From: an uncultured Anaeroplasmataceae bacterium
GTDB taxonomy: Bacteria; Bacillota_I; Bacilli_A; Acholeplasmatales; Anaeroplasmataceae
Assembly (NCBI GenBank): GCA_934229785.1
Contig: CAKQEA010000008.1
Location: 22,070-86,069 of the forward strand
Reading direction: 5' to 3'
Length of the DNA stretch: 64,000 nt
The notes under the pieces are model-generated. The model was not told the origin of the DNA. It searched no databases and saw only the letters and a program-made list of their open reading frames with translations. Shown one piece after another: positions 20,801 to 29,245 of the stretch (positions within the stretch are counted from its first letter, which is position 1; every line of letters starts with the position of its first letter). Made by a program: the position numbers and the translations under genes.

Positions 20801-23800
20801 TCCATTAAACTAGAAAAATAGTTTTTAAATGTTTCAGTTTTTCTTAACTTATTCCATAAATTAACTCTATTATCAATAGTAATCTTATCTGTAACATTTG
20901 TTGTATCTTTTTTTATACTAATACTACCATCATTTGATAATATATCATCAAAGCTTGAAATACTATAATCTGAGTACTTATTATTTAATTCTGCAAATAG
21001 ATTAATATCATTTGCAAATGCATTTAAATAATTATCTATAACTGATGGATTATTATTTAAAATGATATTTCTAAATAACTCTAATTTATTAGCTTCAGTC
21101 AAGCTAGAATATGCTGAATAAAGAGAAACGTCTTCATTAGAATTATTAATTATTGTTTGATTTGCACTAGAGAATACATCATAAAGAGTACTATAAAAAT
21201 TTTCATCATCAATACTTGTAAAAACATTTTTTAACAACTCATATCTTGCATACTTACTTGTATCATTAAAAAATGAACTGCCATCAGTAGTTGATAAATA
21301 ACTAGCATAAGCTAATAACAAATCTTTTTTTGTTGTGCCTTTTACATTACCAATATAAGTGTTTAAATTATTAGATAAATTTTGATATACTTCACTTGAA
21401 GTGCTATCACTTAAAGTTGAAGCCAATACTTTAGCATAACCATTTGTAAACTCAATTAAGTCAGAATTAAAAATATCTTCTAAGTTATTTTTTTCCACCA
21501 AGTAAGTAATAATATCAGATCTAAAATCATTATTTACAATTATTGAATTTACATTATTATCAGAAAAGATATATTCAATTAATTGCGATAATTCATTATT
21601 GTTTTTTTCATTTGTGTATTTTTCAACTAATTCCTTTAATAATTTTGCTTCAGAATTAACAACCCATGTACCTACATTTAATGAAGAGTTAATATCAGTT
21701 TTATACTGAGTTTCATTAAGTTTCATATATGTATCATAGTAAACCTTAACATTACTTAAATCTGTAGCAAATAATGTTGCAGCATTACTATATGCCATAT
21801 TTCTCCAACCAATTTTATCAAGTAAATAATCATTAATCTTATTATAAACAACAAATTGGAAATAATTGCTTAGTAATTTATCAGATGCAATATTATTATT
21901 CAAAACTTCCAAATCTCCTTCTATTGCTCTTCTAAAATCAAATTTCTTATTAAAAATTCCAATATATACCTTACCATCAATTGTTTCCGTAGTCGTTGTA
22001 AGTGGAGAATATGTTATATTATTTCCCATATACTTTGAAAAAACATCAATTCCAGCTTCAGTAGTATGGTATGATGAATACATATATTTAACATTATTTT
22101 TTACTTCATCTGAAGTTGACGCTGCAGAATAACCACTTTCATTTCCCTCAATAGGAATTTGATCATTAAAGCTAATTAAATATCGAATATTAACATTTTT
22201 AGCGTTTTCTTTATCAGCAAAATTTACCAATGAAAATATTGAACCGGTCCAATACTCTCGCTTTGTTGAAAGTTCTATATTGGTTCTTGCAAAAATTGGA
22301 GAAGCTGTGTTACTAACTTTAGAGCACTTAGCAAGTAATCCCCAAATTTGAATATCAGAAATATTACCATTTAGTTTTGTATATACATTATTAACAGTTC
22401 TTATCTCTAAATTATTAATATTTTCATCAGTAAAATCAATTAAATCACCATAATTAGCACGAAATGAAGTCGCATCTCTATATGCATTTTGCCCTTTATC
22501 TAATTGGTAAACATTACCATAATTAATCGAATTTGAAATATTTACTTTGTTAGAATTGCTAACATCACTATCAAACTTTGAAAAATATACAACACCAAAT
22601 ATACCAGCTGCAGATTCAGAACCATATATATTACCATAATTAACAACATTTATTACATTACATAATCCCATAGTAAGTATTCCAGCTGCTTTACAAGCTG
22701 GTTCCATTTCTGATGATGTAATGTTTGTACCATTAGAATATGCAAATACAGAACCATAATTAATTGTAAATGAAATAATTTGTTGTGCATGAGCGTTTCC
22801 ACCTGAATAGTCAGAAACTGAGCCATCACTATTTATCATTCTATCATTTCTAACAGATATTCCAGCTGCATTAATATTTTTTGATTCAGGAAGGATACTA
22901 TCTGCACTTGGGGTGTGTTTTTTATCACTTGTATCATTATATGCATTTTTTTCTTGACCATATAAATTAATTGCTTTAATAATACCATTATTAGCGCTAT
23001 TTAGAATGTATGATTGACTTCCAATATTATAAATAGAAAATCCACCAACATTTATTTCATTTGCTAATGAGGTAATGTAATTTGCACCAGTTAATTTACC
23101 AAGATTAAAAGTATTATTAATTACTGACTTATTACTAAATACAATTCCAGAAATCGCAATACTACCAACTATAGTATTTGTAGGACGATTTCCTATCTCA
23201 TAATCTTCAGCAATTACAGTATTTCCATATTTTGTATTACTTGCTTCATTAAACACTGGTACAGGATTAAAAGATATTTTAGAATATGCCACACTATTTG
23301 TAACTAAAATGTCTCCTTTATTAATAACATTATCAAAGGCTGCAACTGCAGTAGAGTCGTAACTATCGCTTAATGGATTAAATTTATTTAATTCACTTTG
23401 AGTATAATTATGATTGTTTGAATAACAAATTCCTGAAAAATAAACATTACCAGTAATAGTAACATCACTATCTAATGTCATATTTCCTCCATTATAAATA
23501 TCATATAATGTAGAATTAGCACCAACATTATCTATAATACCAACAGAAATAATATTTGCCGTAATATTTTGCAAAGTTGTTGTAGTTGTACCACTAGTTT
23601 TTGCTTTCAAGAATGTAATATTTCCTTCATTTTTTCCTGATTTAATTGAAATATTATCACCTAATGCAACAGCTGAATATTTCAATGTATTACCTGAAGT
23701 AATTTCTTTTGTATTAGTATAATTAATATTTCTCAAATTATAAATTGTATTAACATCAACATTATTAACTTCTGTTGACCCAATAGAATTTAAACATGCT

Positions 23801-26295
23801 GCATAAGTTTCAGCGTTTGATAAATCAATATCAAAATCATTAAGCTTCTTTATACTTCTTTTATTACTATTTCCATATACGTTATTATTATTTAAGTTAT
23901 AAATATTAGAAACATTAGACTTTATACCATTTGAAGAAACAATGTTTAAAACAGATGTGTAAACTAATTTATTAGTTGTAGCTAAAACTTTAACATCCGC
24001 TCTATTTGTTAAAGATGATGCATAAAATAAAGTATTACCATTTTTATTTTTAAATTGAGATGGTGAAATATTAGTATTATTAACTAGTTGACTCCTTACA
24101 TCGGCATTCATAACACCTGCAATCATAGTTAAATCATTGGTATTAGAGCCATACAATAATACATTACCTTGATTTACTAGCATTTGAATTTGTTCGGTTT
24201 GACCTAAATATCTACCAATTACACCAGCGACATACAAAACAGAATAAACTGTTGCATCATAAGTAGTCTCTGTACCAGATGAAGTCACATCTGCAATAGT
24301 AATTGTTCCAAGATTTTCAAGCTGTTGTGACTTTTTATTGTCTTTAGAAGTTGTGTAACCAGCTCCAATAACACCACCAACAGCATAAATAGCATTACTA
24401 CTACCTAAACCTGTTGTTATATTGATGCTATTCAAGCAGGTATCAACGTATCCTAGAGAATCTTCAATATAACCTACAACACCACCAACAGCAATACCAC
24501 CCATATAGGATGTATTACTAGTATAATTTGTGTTTTTAGATAAATCAAATGAACCAGTAGTTGTAGAATTAGATATTCCACCTTCACCACCTAATATACC
24601 TGCAACACCACCTAAATAATATTCACCAATATTAACTGTTGAATCTAAAGTGACATTAAATTTAACATTGACATTATCAATTATGCCACCTTCAGAATAA
24701 CCACAAACAGCACCAATTGCCTTTACATTATTGCTTGCATCTACTGTTGATAAATTTGTATTTGTTACTATATTTATTTTACTTACAGAACCTATTAAAT
24801 AAGGGAATAAACCATAAGCATCAACACCTGATACAATATGTTTTCTTTCTGGATTAGCAATATCAACATTATAAATAGTATAATTATCTGCGCTACCATT
24901 AACAAATGTAACAGAACCATCTTTTTTATCGTCACCAACAAATGTTGCACCAAAACCACTCTTATAAGAATATGATTTAGCTGGAATACCATCTAAATTT
25001 AAATCTGAAATTAGCTTATAAGTAATAGCATTTGAAGCGAAATAGTTATTACCATTCATAGCTTCAAACATAAACAAGAAATCAGCTACATTACTAATTT
25101 CTATTGTATATACCCCATCAGCAAAAACAGCTGCATTTTTAAATCCTCTATGAATAGGTGTTTCATTAGAATAATAATCTGATATCTCATTCATACCATC
25201 TGTTAAAGAAGTTTTAATAGTCCAACCAAGCTCTTTAAATTTTGAATTTAAATCGTTAATACTCTTAACCATTGTTCCATAATAAGCTGTACCACTCTTA
25301 GTCATTCCGCCTAAATCTGAAACATAAATAAGATTATAGGTACCATTAGTTGTTTGTGTTGAAGTAGAATCAATACTTGTATTATAAAAATAGCAATTTT
25401 CAATTGTTCCGCTATTAGTTATAGCAATATCAGCAAATTCAATAACATCAGTTAGTGTATAGTTGTACAAGCTATTTGTTGTAAGATATGAATTTTTAAT
25501 AGTTCCACTATTATTTACGCACAAACCAGCAATTCGATATCCACCTGCAGCAGTAATACCACACTCATCTAATAATGTCGTTGATAAACATTTTATAAAA
25601 ACATTTTCTACAGTACCAGCATTTGAGCCAACGATGTAGCTTACACCACCATTATTAACAATTTCATCAGAAACTGCAGCTATTGTAACTATAGGATCAA
25701 TCAAACCGAAATTTGACACATTAGAATTTGATGCAATACTCGAAAACATAGCAAAATATTTCATATTTGCATATGCATTAACATTAGCACTTGTAATATT
25801 AATCATTTCAAGATTTTTAATCTCATAACCATTGCCATCAAAACTACCAGTAAAAGGAGCATTAGTCTTCCATCCAATAGGAATAAAATCATTAGCTTTA
25901 TAATCATCAAAATCTATATTACATAAAAGCTTATAGTTATAACTTAAGAATTTATCATTTAAAGAACATAAATATGAAAATCTATACAATTCCTCAGCAG
26001 TTGATATAGTTAATATTTTATCTGAATAATTAAAATCAGTAGTTTCACCAGAAACATCAGAATCATTAATTGAACTAATTGATTTATAGTTATTATTTTT
26101 AGTCTCGTTAGATTTAGAAATATAGGCTTGTCCACCATTATATGATTTATAATCAACCAAAACTCTATCATTTGTTGGTTTTTTATTTATCGAATTAAAA
26201 ACAAAAAATAAAGAGACAAAAATTATTGCACTTACGGCAATAACTATGCTAGAAATTGTTATTATTTTTCTTCTGCTAATCTTATTTTTTTTCAT
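14809..26295 (-). CDS. giant exported GLUG-repeat surface protein (3828 aa)
   Basis: This is a predicted cell-surface or fibre-associated protein, probably an adhesin. Residues ~14-34 form a single hydrophobic signal or signal-anchor after a basic start. Residues ~80-1370 carry many GLUG/beta-helix units (DGNGYEIKNL, GAVCGYSEGG, LGGVAGILGG, GGVVGYIED, VAGVIGRYLG). A middle part of ~1450-2400 is mixed, with helical Asn/Leu/Ser-rich stretches, and the last ~1000 residues are Ser/Thr/Asn-rich and beta-like. No LPxTG, sortase tail or C-terminal membrane anchor is visible. A YY...Y...TD...K.KYYV motif near the middle is shared with the protein encoded just upstream. AGGAGG precedes the ATG. It is the last gene of a riboswitch-controlled operon. 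Ligand and attachment mode are unknown, and no enzymatic domain is recognised. Confidence 0.8.
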   Translation of the reverse strand: MKKNKISRRKIITISSIVIAVSAIIFVSLFFVFNSINKKPTNDRVLVDYKSYNGGQAYISKSNETKNNNYKSISSINDSDVSGETTDFNYSDKILTISTAEELYRFSYLCSLNDKFLSYNYKLLCNIDFDDYKANDFIPIGWKTNAPFTGSFDGNGYEIKNLEMINITSANVNAYANMKYFAMFSSIASNSNVSNFGLIDPIVTIAAVSDEIVNNGGVSYIVGSNAGTVENVFIKCLSTTLLDECGITAAGGYRIAGLCVNNSGTIKNSYLTTNSLYNYTLTDVIEFADIAITNSGTIENCYFYNTSIDSTSTQTTNGTYNLIYVSDLGGMTKSGTAYYGTMVKSINDLNSKFKELGWTIKTSLTDGMNEISDYYSNETPIHRGFKNAAVFADGVYTIEISNVADFLFMFEAMNGNNYFASNAITYKLISDLNLDGIPAKSYSYKSGFGATFVGDDKKDGSVTFVNGSADNYTIYNVDIANPERKHIVSGVDAYGLFPYLIGSVSKINIVTNTNLSTVDASNNVKAIGAVCGYSEGGIIDNVNVKFNVTLDSTVNIGEYYLGGVAGILGGEGGISNSTTTGSFDLSKNTNYTSNTSYMGGIAVGGVVGYIEDSLGYVDTCLNSINITTGLGSSNAIYAVGGVIGAGYTTSKDNKKSQQLENLGTITIADVTSSGTETTYDATVYSVLYVAGVIGRYLGQTEQIQMLVNQGNVLLYGSNTNDLTMIAGVMNADVRSQLVNNTNISPSQFKNKNGNTLFYASSLTNRADVKVLATTNKLVYTSVLNIVSSNGIKSNVSNIYNLNNNNVYGNSNKRSIKKLNDFDIDLSNAETYAACLNSIGSTEVNNVDVNTIYNLRNINYTNTKEITSGNTLKYSAVALGDNISIKSGKNEGNITFLKAKTSGTTTTTLQNITANIISVGIIDNVGANSTLYDIYNGGNMTLDSDVTITGNVYFSGICYSNNHNYTQSELNKFNPLSDSYDSTAVAAFDNVINKGDILVTNSVAYSKISFNPVPVFNEASNTKYGNTVIAEDYEIGNRPTNTIVGSIAISGIVFSNKSVINNTFNLGKLTGANYITSLANEINVGGFSIYNIGSQSYILNSANNGIIKAINLYGQEKNAYNDTSDKKHTPSADSILPESKNINAAGISVRNDRMINSDGSVSDYSGGNAHAQQIISFTINYGSVFAYSNGTNITSSEMEPACKAAGILTMGLCNVINVVNYGNIYGSESAAGIFGVVYFSKFDSDVSNSNKVNISNSINYGNVYQLDKGQNAYRDATSFRANYGDLIDFTDENINNLEIRTVNNVYTKLNGNISDIQIWGLLAKCSKVSNTASPIFARTNIELSTKREYWTGSIFSLVNFADKENAKNVNIRYLISFNDQIPIEGNESGYSAASTSDEVKNNVKYMYSSYHTTEAGIDVFSKYMGNNITYSPLTTTTETIDGKVYIGIFNKKFDFRRAIEGDLEVLNNNIASDKLLSNYFQFVVYNKINDYLLDKIGWRNMAYSNAATLFATDLSNVKVYYDTYMKLNETQYKTDINSSLNVGTWVVNSEAKLLKELVEKYTNEKNNNELSQLIEYIFSDNNVNSIIVNNDFRSDIITYLVEKNNLEDIFNSDLIEFTNGYAKVLASTLSDSTSSEVYQNLSNNLNTYIGNVKGTTKKDLLLAYASYLSTTDGSSFFNDTSKYARYELLKNVFTSIDDENFYSTLYDVFSSANQTIINNSNEDVSLYSAYSSLTEANKLELFRNIILNNNPSVIDNYLNAFANDINLFAELNNKYSDYSISSFDDILSNDGSISIKKDTTNVTDKITIDNRVNLWNKLRKTETFKNYFSSLMENVTFIEHATEHKNTWMSNTGEEIGSSGKSGFYANYSATDTITASTIFFGPYNENGNLFSISGQTIYPKNNYVSGTIASSYKLNFQNNANKFYLSLFVTTDRDIFNNYSENNKIYTSNDESNVFLYDYGVGNNQFDGKVIIEKYVSDLSGTYLKEGQQIVFGKNTLTTKSGAYIGRFNHNGSSSSATSKEVTLYDGNNEYKETISYATWKSIIDNYAITYYFALPTQEMDTNQLTGLYMYQEPWNNYANFFNINSSKVYTSHYIDYSVADLLSVDGACSIESNNSTEHERRIINTIFENYLLNDTNKENFEKIVKQSLFESLKTINDKNNIDFIDTIISKAIGTTITIGSGTTTETFDVLDYLKYDSTNTVKEYLKKLVNSNSNKKELIINAAATNKDVFCELMFLLFDETLTSGADDSWEPGMTANYGGNFNTSQLKKRLELILENKQSTNASAKLPDVDYSTNTNPTLASGAKIPLTINPNTLDKSYYEGTNAEETISSENIGYLLGNQNKITDKTITWGDEPDEPVDVNTEYSYKNTPRCFFVREGSNADMKPSSSKKMTKDVYDSLPDRVKQIISLEDKSTSFTTIRLQQKFEGGDDGGKAKTAQYDDVWYMGKKYDGVWLPTNGIWFKPTRKGVFRFIIYTGSDGGNFSLYRLTRDDQTNENPLYGKITTSEALDLMSNNLPMKNAIFYFEYKIETDEELKYEYLLSGGFSGSSGGAYFLYLDIGSNGLETSSASQTNYIQKQFEQNSDNALNYLIPYLTPLRGGVGDSKDSDGNYKIYAPATLDYFNGTTTNKKYYTRTGTGTNTDPYKFIEVTDQSGITKDNVTKYYVDTGKTISDYQNQVFNNEFIKILGKYSNEIIVSAIEKYKNDKSISDNDKKELLDGLVDRCVDNSYLIFNAIIIDYETVENATGNKTSTLSDEFKKWLVSGYLATDYYYHLNLNLSLADTILAKELSDISNIGTDYVTNSGICKYIDKNGNIIPEYFENFKLAIGLNYVDDGYGIFALASGKGIQNGTFIPDNLDLSSMDPYYNILAKDDATSGGNSIISLTDDVKNTSWRDLTGNSNDTSYDVSNKDSVNYAFKTEMKQLKKSISTAIFELDLSFSDVILYAGTNEITSNTITYYLPQTYITDILKKNSSVAINYRIADSASLLTNNSNVTNINFTFIGNADSNGNYILSNAVTVTAEDTSVVQNYDIILVPTNVEFKITGYTTDYTDNTKLNYNGGKVTLNIETSGMPNGFNFSNYLSITNNGINCDQWEIDNTTINNGVVENGNCKLVIDVKSSMPGGILTFTLSAFGTSRSQEIEKIQNTEAIIKNFEYEGEDRVGKFVEVGQGTDLHYELTSTILFGRAYNYSELTKYSSSDFYLYNFVYSDNAIVDISADKTINAGLMTYTITYTITSESGGTKNIYKHILEEKAFDVDSIYANVYKDGISQDDSNLYKNSFADGNTQLNDNGKSSLKYRNGSNFIALSFNRGVSPEYRIKYNLANFYTLDGVDYSYSVNDNAQNTSITESYRGLTVSVSDEFAPGVYKYEYKYSRSGIWSDGEYSREYIFPAIYIVKLLSTDALLNRLTFIDSSIMLGNTATVMVPTKSIVVANPASGELTYSDLFKSENRDIEIKGRSILYNNKSDATNISDYYAIGTVSDSDLSYYCPTFGIEEHAQIYQYTTLNKLKNYGENQTASDSKILSDHSSRLLYVPFVSNGRIYVFLVLIDDTTGEWKAVYDTDFNGEDLSNSIYQYTNHFSTLEATQSDAAKFTYNNQEFNVSESCGKVNENQSLYMDYIGNPREDHFWFVSYMVFSESALNGDFAEGNVRYYHISIIDATNTVYFDVVLYAPESLNLESLYMTISENIYNAVGDKSSAQISGYLNRTNEKNASGYIKYELRIKLQTLPKGYFYFYIDLPQGYKVKVRTDMANQLDTTTTPGSNEEGSFIPFTSIVPKTIKLEFIVDQGDNAGNGSWGITTTDIISVKATYDGYYDKDGNLITSASN

Positions 26296-26308
26296 AGGTA
26301 ATTTCCTC

Positions 26309-27430
26309 CTATTTTAATTCACTTGGGTCAACGCCCCAAATTTCATATGCCCTATTAGCTTGAACAATATCTACTGTAAAAGAAACCTGAACATCCATAT
26401 ATTCTTTATAAGCTACTATTTTACTAGGCGTATAAAAATATGCTGGATTTACATCAAACTCATAATAATTAGCAATAAGGTTACCGCTTGAATCATTTTT
26501 AGAAGAATTTACAATAGTTCTTAGATAAGCAGTGTTTTCAGCTGCATTATAATACCAGTCAGTATCATTGATTGCAAATGGCGAAGCACCAGATATTTTA
26601 TCCTTCATAGAGTATGTTTCTTTTTTATTTGAAGAATATTGTTTTGTTAAAATCCAAGCATCTTGGAAATGAATTCTTACATAAACTGGAATATCATTTG
26701 TAAAACTAAAACCAAAGCCTAATTGATTTAAATAAATATTTTTTGTATCATTTTTATTAGCAGAAGCACTGCATATCACTGTATTATTACTTTGGTTTAT
26801 TTCGGTTCTATTATTTTTTTGACTTCTATCTAAAACAACAATGCCTGTTTTATCAGCAGAAATAACAGCATAATAACTATCATTATTAATTGTTGCAGCA
26901 GTTAAACCATTTGTTGGATCAATTGTACAAGTAATTTTTATATTTTCACCAGTATCATTAGTTTCCACTACTATCTTTTTTGTGCTATCGATTTCAGATT
27001 TTAAAGTATTGCCATCTTTGTCAATAACAGAGTTGATTTTAGATATTTCTTCATATGAAATCACTTCAACATAGTATTTTGTCTTGTCAATAGTATTTCC
27101 AACGCTTATATCTGTTGCAGCAATATATTCATTTTCTTCATTTTTAACATAATATGTTTTACCACTTTGAAACACTTCCTCAGTTGGTGTTTCATATTTT
27201 TTTGTAGTTGCAAATTCTATTCCATCAATTTTACAAATGCTATCAACTCTCATAGAGTCATTATTAGAATAAGCATAATTATAATAACTTTTAGATACTA
27301 TTTCAATATCACCTGTTGTATTGTCTTTACCATTTATTTTTTTGTTAAACATAAAGGCAGCAAAAACAGAAACGCATAAAGCAACCATAACAAATGCTGC
27401 TATTGAAATAATCATTATTCTTTTTTTCAT
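26309..27430 (-). CDS. exported protein with TasA/camelysin-like N-terminus (373 aa)
   Basis: The N-terminus has a transmembrane or signal segment ending SVFAAFMF and then a short hydrophilic stretch leading to TGDIEI. This resembles the SipW-dependent leader of TasA and camelysin (AAF...then GTLDL). The remainder is Lys/Asn/Ser-rich and beta-like. It contains a TYYVKNEENEYIAATDIS...DKTKYYV motif that is also found in the giant protein, which suggests a shared assembly or binding element. I use the ATG at 27430, eight bases after AAAGGTGG, rather than the in-frame GTG at 27442 that lies in the Shine-Dalgarno region. It lies between the 214-residue protein and the giant gene, with gaps of 26 and 13 bases. 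The precise function is unknown. Confidence 0.7.
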   Translation of the reverse strand: MKKRIMIISIAAFVMVALCVSVFAAFMFNKKINGKDNTTGDIEIVSKSYYNYAYSNNDSMRVDSICKIDGIEFATTKKYETPTEEVFQSGKTYYVKNEENEYIAATDISVGNTIDKTKYYVEVISYEEISKINSVIDKDGNTLKSEIDSTKKIVVETNDTGENIKITCTIDPTNGLTAATINNDSYYAVISADKTGIVVLDRSQKNNRTEINQSNNTVICSASANKNDTKNIYLNQLGFGFSFTNDIPVYVRIHFQDAWILTKQYSSNKKETYSMKDKISGASPFAINDTDWYYNAAENTAYLRTIVNSSKNDSSGNLIANYYEFDVNPAYFYTPSKIVAYKEYMDVQVSFTVDIVQANRAYEIWGVDPSELK

Positions 27431-27456
27431 CTCTATTACCACCTTTCATAATTTAA

Positions 27457-28101
27457 CTAAGCTGTAGCTTCAGTAGACTTAGTAGCCTTTATTGTAATAG
27501 TAAAATCGTATTTGGTATAAGTTTTATTTCCATTTTTTATTTTATAAAGAAAATATTCATTAGTTGCACTATCAACCATTTGAACACCAAACAAGTAAAT
27601 GTAAATAGTTGTATTCTCACTTTTTCCTAAATTAGAAATACTGCTACTAGGTACAATATAATCATTTATTGTTGTTTTATCTGTAGTTGCTAGAAAATCA
27701 TTTTTGCTTTTACTTACAATTCCTTGAACATATGCATTTGAAATAACTGTTTCACCATCTTTTTTTTCCTGTTTATTCGAATCAAAAGAAACAGTAACAT
27801 CAACAGCACTTTTTGAATAATTAGTAATGTTAAGTTCTAAACAAACAGCCATACTACTTAAATATTTCAATTCATTTTTATTATCAATATCAAAGAATGT
27901 TAAATTACTAATAGTGTATGATGTTGTAGTTATTTCTTCATTATTAATATTATAATCTAAAACAATATCATCAGTGCTTCCATCAATTTCTTGATTAACT
28001 CTATCAGTATTCGTATACCATGCATAAACAATAGTTGAAATAACTAATATAACTATCGCAGTTATTGATAAAATGACAGGCTTAATAATCTTCTTATTCA
28101 T
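27457..28101 (-). CDS. TasA/camelysin-like exported protein (214 aa)
   Basis: A hydrophobic segment at residues ~8-27 ends in VYAWYTNTDRVNQEIDGS, the pattern of SipW-processed matrix proteins (AxYx followed within ~15 residues by the mature start). The mature part is beta-rich with a CLELNITNYSKSAVDVTVSF stretch, reminiscent of the TasA/CalY fold with its conserved Asn- and Val-rich strands. The start lies one base beyond the stop of the previous gene, so translation should be coupled. No SipW-type peptidase is encoded in the window. The family assignment is inferred from the leader and fold pattern, and overall identity to known members must be low. Confidence 0.65.
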   Translation of the reverse strand: MNKKIIKPVILSITAIVILVISTIVYAWYTNTDRVNQEIDGSTDDIVLDYNINNEEITTTSYTISNLTFFDIDNKNELKYLSSMAVCLELNITNYSKSAVDVTVSFDSNKQEKKDGETVISNAYVQGIVSKSKNDFLATTDKTTINDYIVPSSSISNLGKSENTTIYIYLFGVQMVDSATNEYFLYKIKNGNKTYTKYDFTITIKATKSTEATA

Positions 28102-28102
28102 A

Positions 28103-28855
28103 CTACTTTACCTCCCTTATATCAATACTTTTGATAATAAGTTCTTGAAACATATAAGCATTACTTGATTCAGTATCATCAATTGTTACAAGTGATGCTT
28201 CACTATTAAATTCTAAAACAAAATAACAATAATATGAATTAGTTTCTTCAATTGTTTTAACATTAATTTCAGTAGATGCTAATCCTGGCTTATTATTATC
28301 AGTTGAAAAGGAATCATTACTTTTAATAAGGTTAGGATAAACCCTAAACACATCTTCTATTTTATAATTAGCTAAAGAAATGCTTGAATTTTCTATATTA
28401 TACAAGACTTTATTTTCTGTACCAATAGTTACCTTATTTTCCTTAATTTCATATAAATTAACTTTCTTTTCACTAGAAACATTATAAGAAACATAACCAT
28501 TATTAACAACTAAGTTATTAGTGAGATTTGATTCAACATTACTAAATTTAATATTAAAACTTAAATCAGCTTTTGGATCCTTACTTTTATTTAAAACTTT
28601 AATTCTAAAATAAAATACATCACCTGGATTTAAATCACGAAGTGAAATTTTAGTATTAATTTCACTATATTTATCATTTAGAAACATTTCAAGACTAAAG
28701 CTATAATCAGAATCAGCAGTTGAGCCAACAATTCCACTTGCACTTACATTTTTATTGTTTGTATACCAAGCAAAAAGACAAACAATAAGTAATCCACAAG
28801 TAACTACTAAGGATATAATAGATGAAATTAATGAATAAATATGATGTTTTTTCAC
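28103..28855 (-). CDS. TasA/camelysin-like putative fibre subunit (250 aa)
   Basis: This is the first gene of the c-di-GMP riboswitch operon. The leader ends LFAWYTNNKNVSASGI, a SipW-type cleavage context. The mature part contains LRDLNPGDVFYFRIKVLN, which closely resembles the LxxLKPGD...F.N segment after the first strand of Bacillus TasA, the amyloid-like biofilm fibre protein. AAGGAGG precedes the ATG by six bases. With the next two genes it forms a set of three small secreted proteins upstream of a giant surface protein, which fits a fibre or surface-coat function. This is an inference from leader, motif and context; polymerisation cannot be read from sequence. Confidence 0.7.
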   Translation of the reverse strand: MKKHHIYSLISSIISLVVTCGLLIVCLFAWYTNNKNVSASGIVGSTADSDYSFSLEMFLNDKYSEINTKISLRDLNPGDVFYFRIKVLNKSKDPKADLSFNIKFSNVESNLTNNLVVNNGYVSYNVSSEKKVNLYEIKENKVTIGTENKVLYNIENSSISLANYKIEDVFRVYPNLIKSNDSFSTDNNKPGLASTEINVKTIEETNSYYCYFVLEFNSEASLVTIDDTESSNAYMFQELIIKSIDIREVK

Positions 28856-28876
28856 ACTATCGCCTCCTTAGAAATT

Positions 28877-28908
28877 AAAAAACCAATTGCCCAAACATGT
28901 GCAACTGG
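28877..28908 (-). terminator. riboswitch expression platform: intrinsic terminator
   Basis: CCAGUUGC (28901-28908) pairs with GCAAUUGG (28883-28890), followed by six U (28877-28882). The left arm is also the 3' strand of the c-di-GMP aptamer (GCCAGUUGC), so ligand binding and termination are mutually exclusive. This predicts transcriptional activation by c-di-GMP. Confidence 0.85.
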
Positions 28909-28970
28909 CTATCTCAGAAAGACCCTCTAGCTTTGCGTCATCAGGTCACCCTGATTTTGCCAAAATACTT
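28901..28970 (-). promoter_or_regulatory. c-di-GMP-I (GEMM) riboswitch aptamer
   Basis: On the minus strand the leader shows GGCAAAA, then a P2 hairpin AUCAGG-GUGA-CCUGAU with a GNRA tetraloop. The diagnostic GACGCAAAGCUAGAGGGU and the P3 3' strand AUAGCCAG follow. This arrangement (GGCAAA, tetraloop helix, GACGCAAAGCYA, AGCCAG) is the consensus of the c-di-GMP-I class. It lies in the 5' leader of the exported-protein operon and merges into a terminator. Confidence 0.9.
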
Positions 28971-29001
28971 AACGTTTAAACTATTTCCTAAATTTATTTT
29001 A

Positions 29002-29030
29002 ATTATAATATATTTATAAGCATTTGGCAA
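29002..29030 (-). promoter_or_regulatory. promoter of the c-di-GMP riboswitch operon
   Basis: On the minus strand TTGCCA (29025-29030), 17 bases and TATAAT (29002-29007). The transcript would start near 28995 and carry the riboswitch within its first 140 nt. Between here and the repeat array at 29151 only AT-rich sequence is seen. Confidence 0.75.
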
Positions 29031-29210
29031 GAAATACAAACAAATTAATTTTTAAAAACTTACATAAATCTTATAACAAAGTTATAAAGAACATTAAATT
29101 CTAACCTAATTGATAAAATAAATAAACTTACAAGCATAAAAATATTAACAGCGGAATTTATCTTTACAATTAACACTTTATCGCAAAAAACTTAATATTA
29201 TATTGGTCTA

Positions 29211-29239
29211 TTGATATTTTTTATTTTTTAACATATAAT
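29211..29239 (+). promoter_or_regulatory. promoter of sRNA A, copy 1
   Basis: TTGATA (29211-29216), 17 bases, TATAAT (29234-29239) on the plus strand. It is conserved with the same spacing in copy 2. Confidence 0.75.
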
Positions 29240-29245
29240 AATAGT

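Noticed and set aside
29031..29150. Additional sRNA or peptide between the riboswitch promoter and the repeat array
   Set aside because: AT-rich sequence without a convincing promoter, stem or ribosome site.
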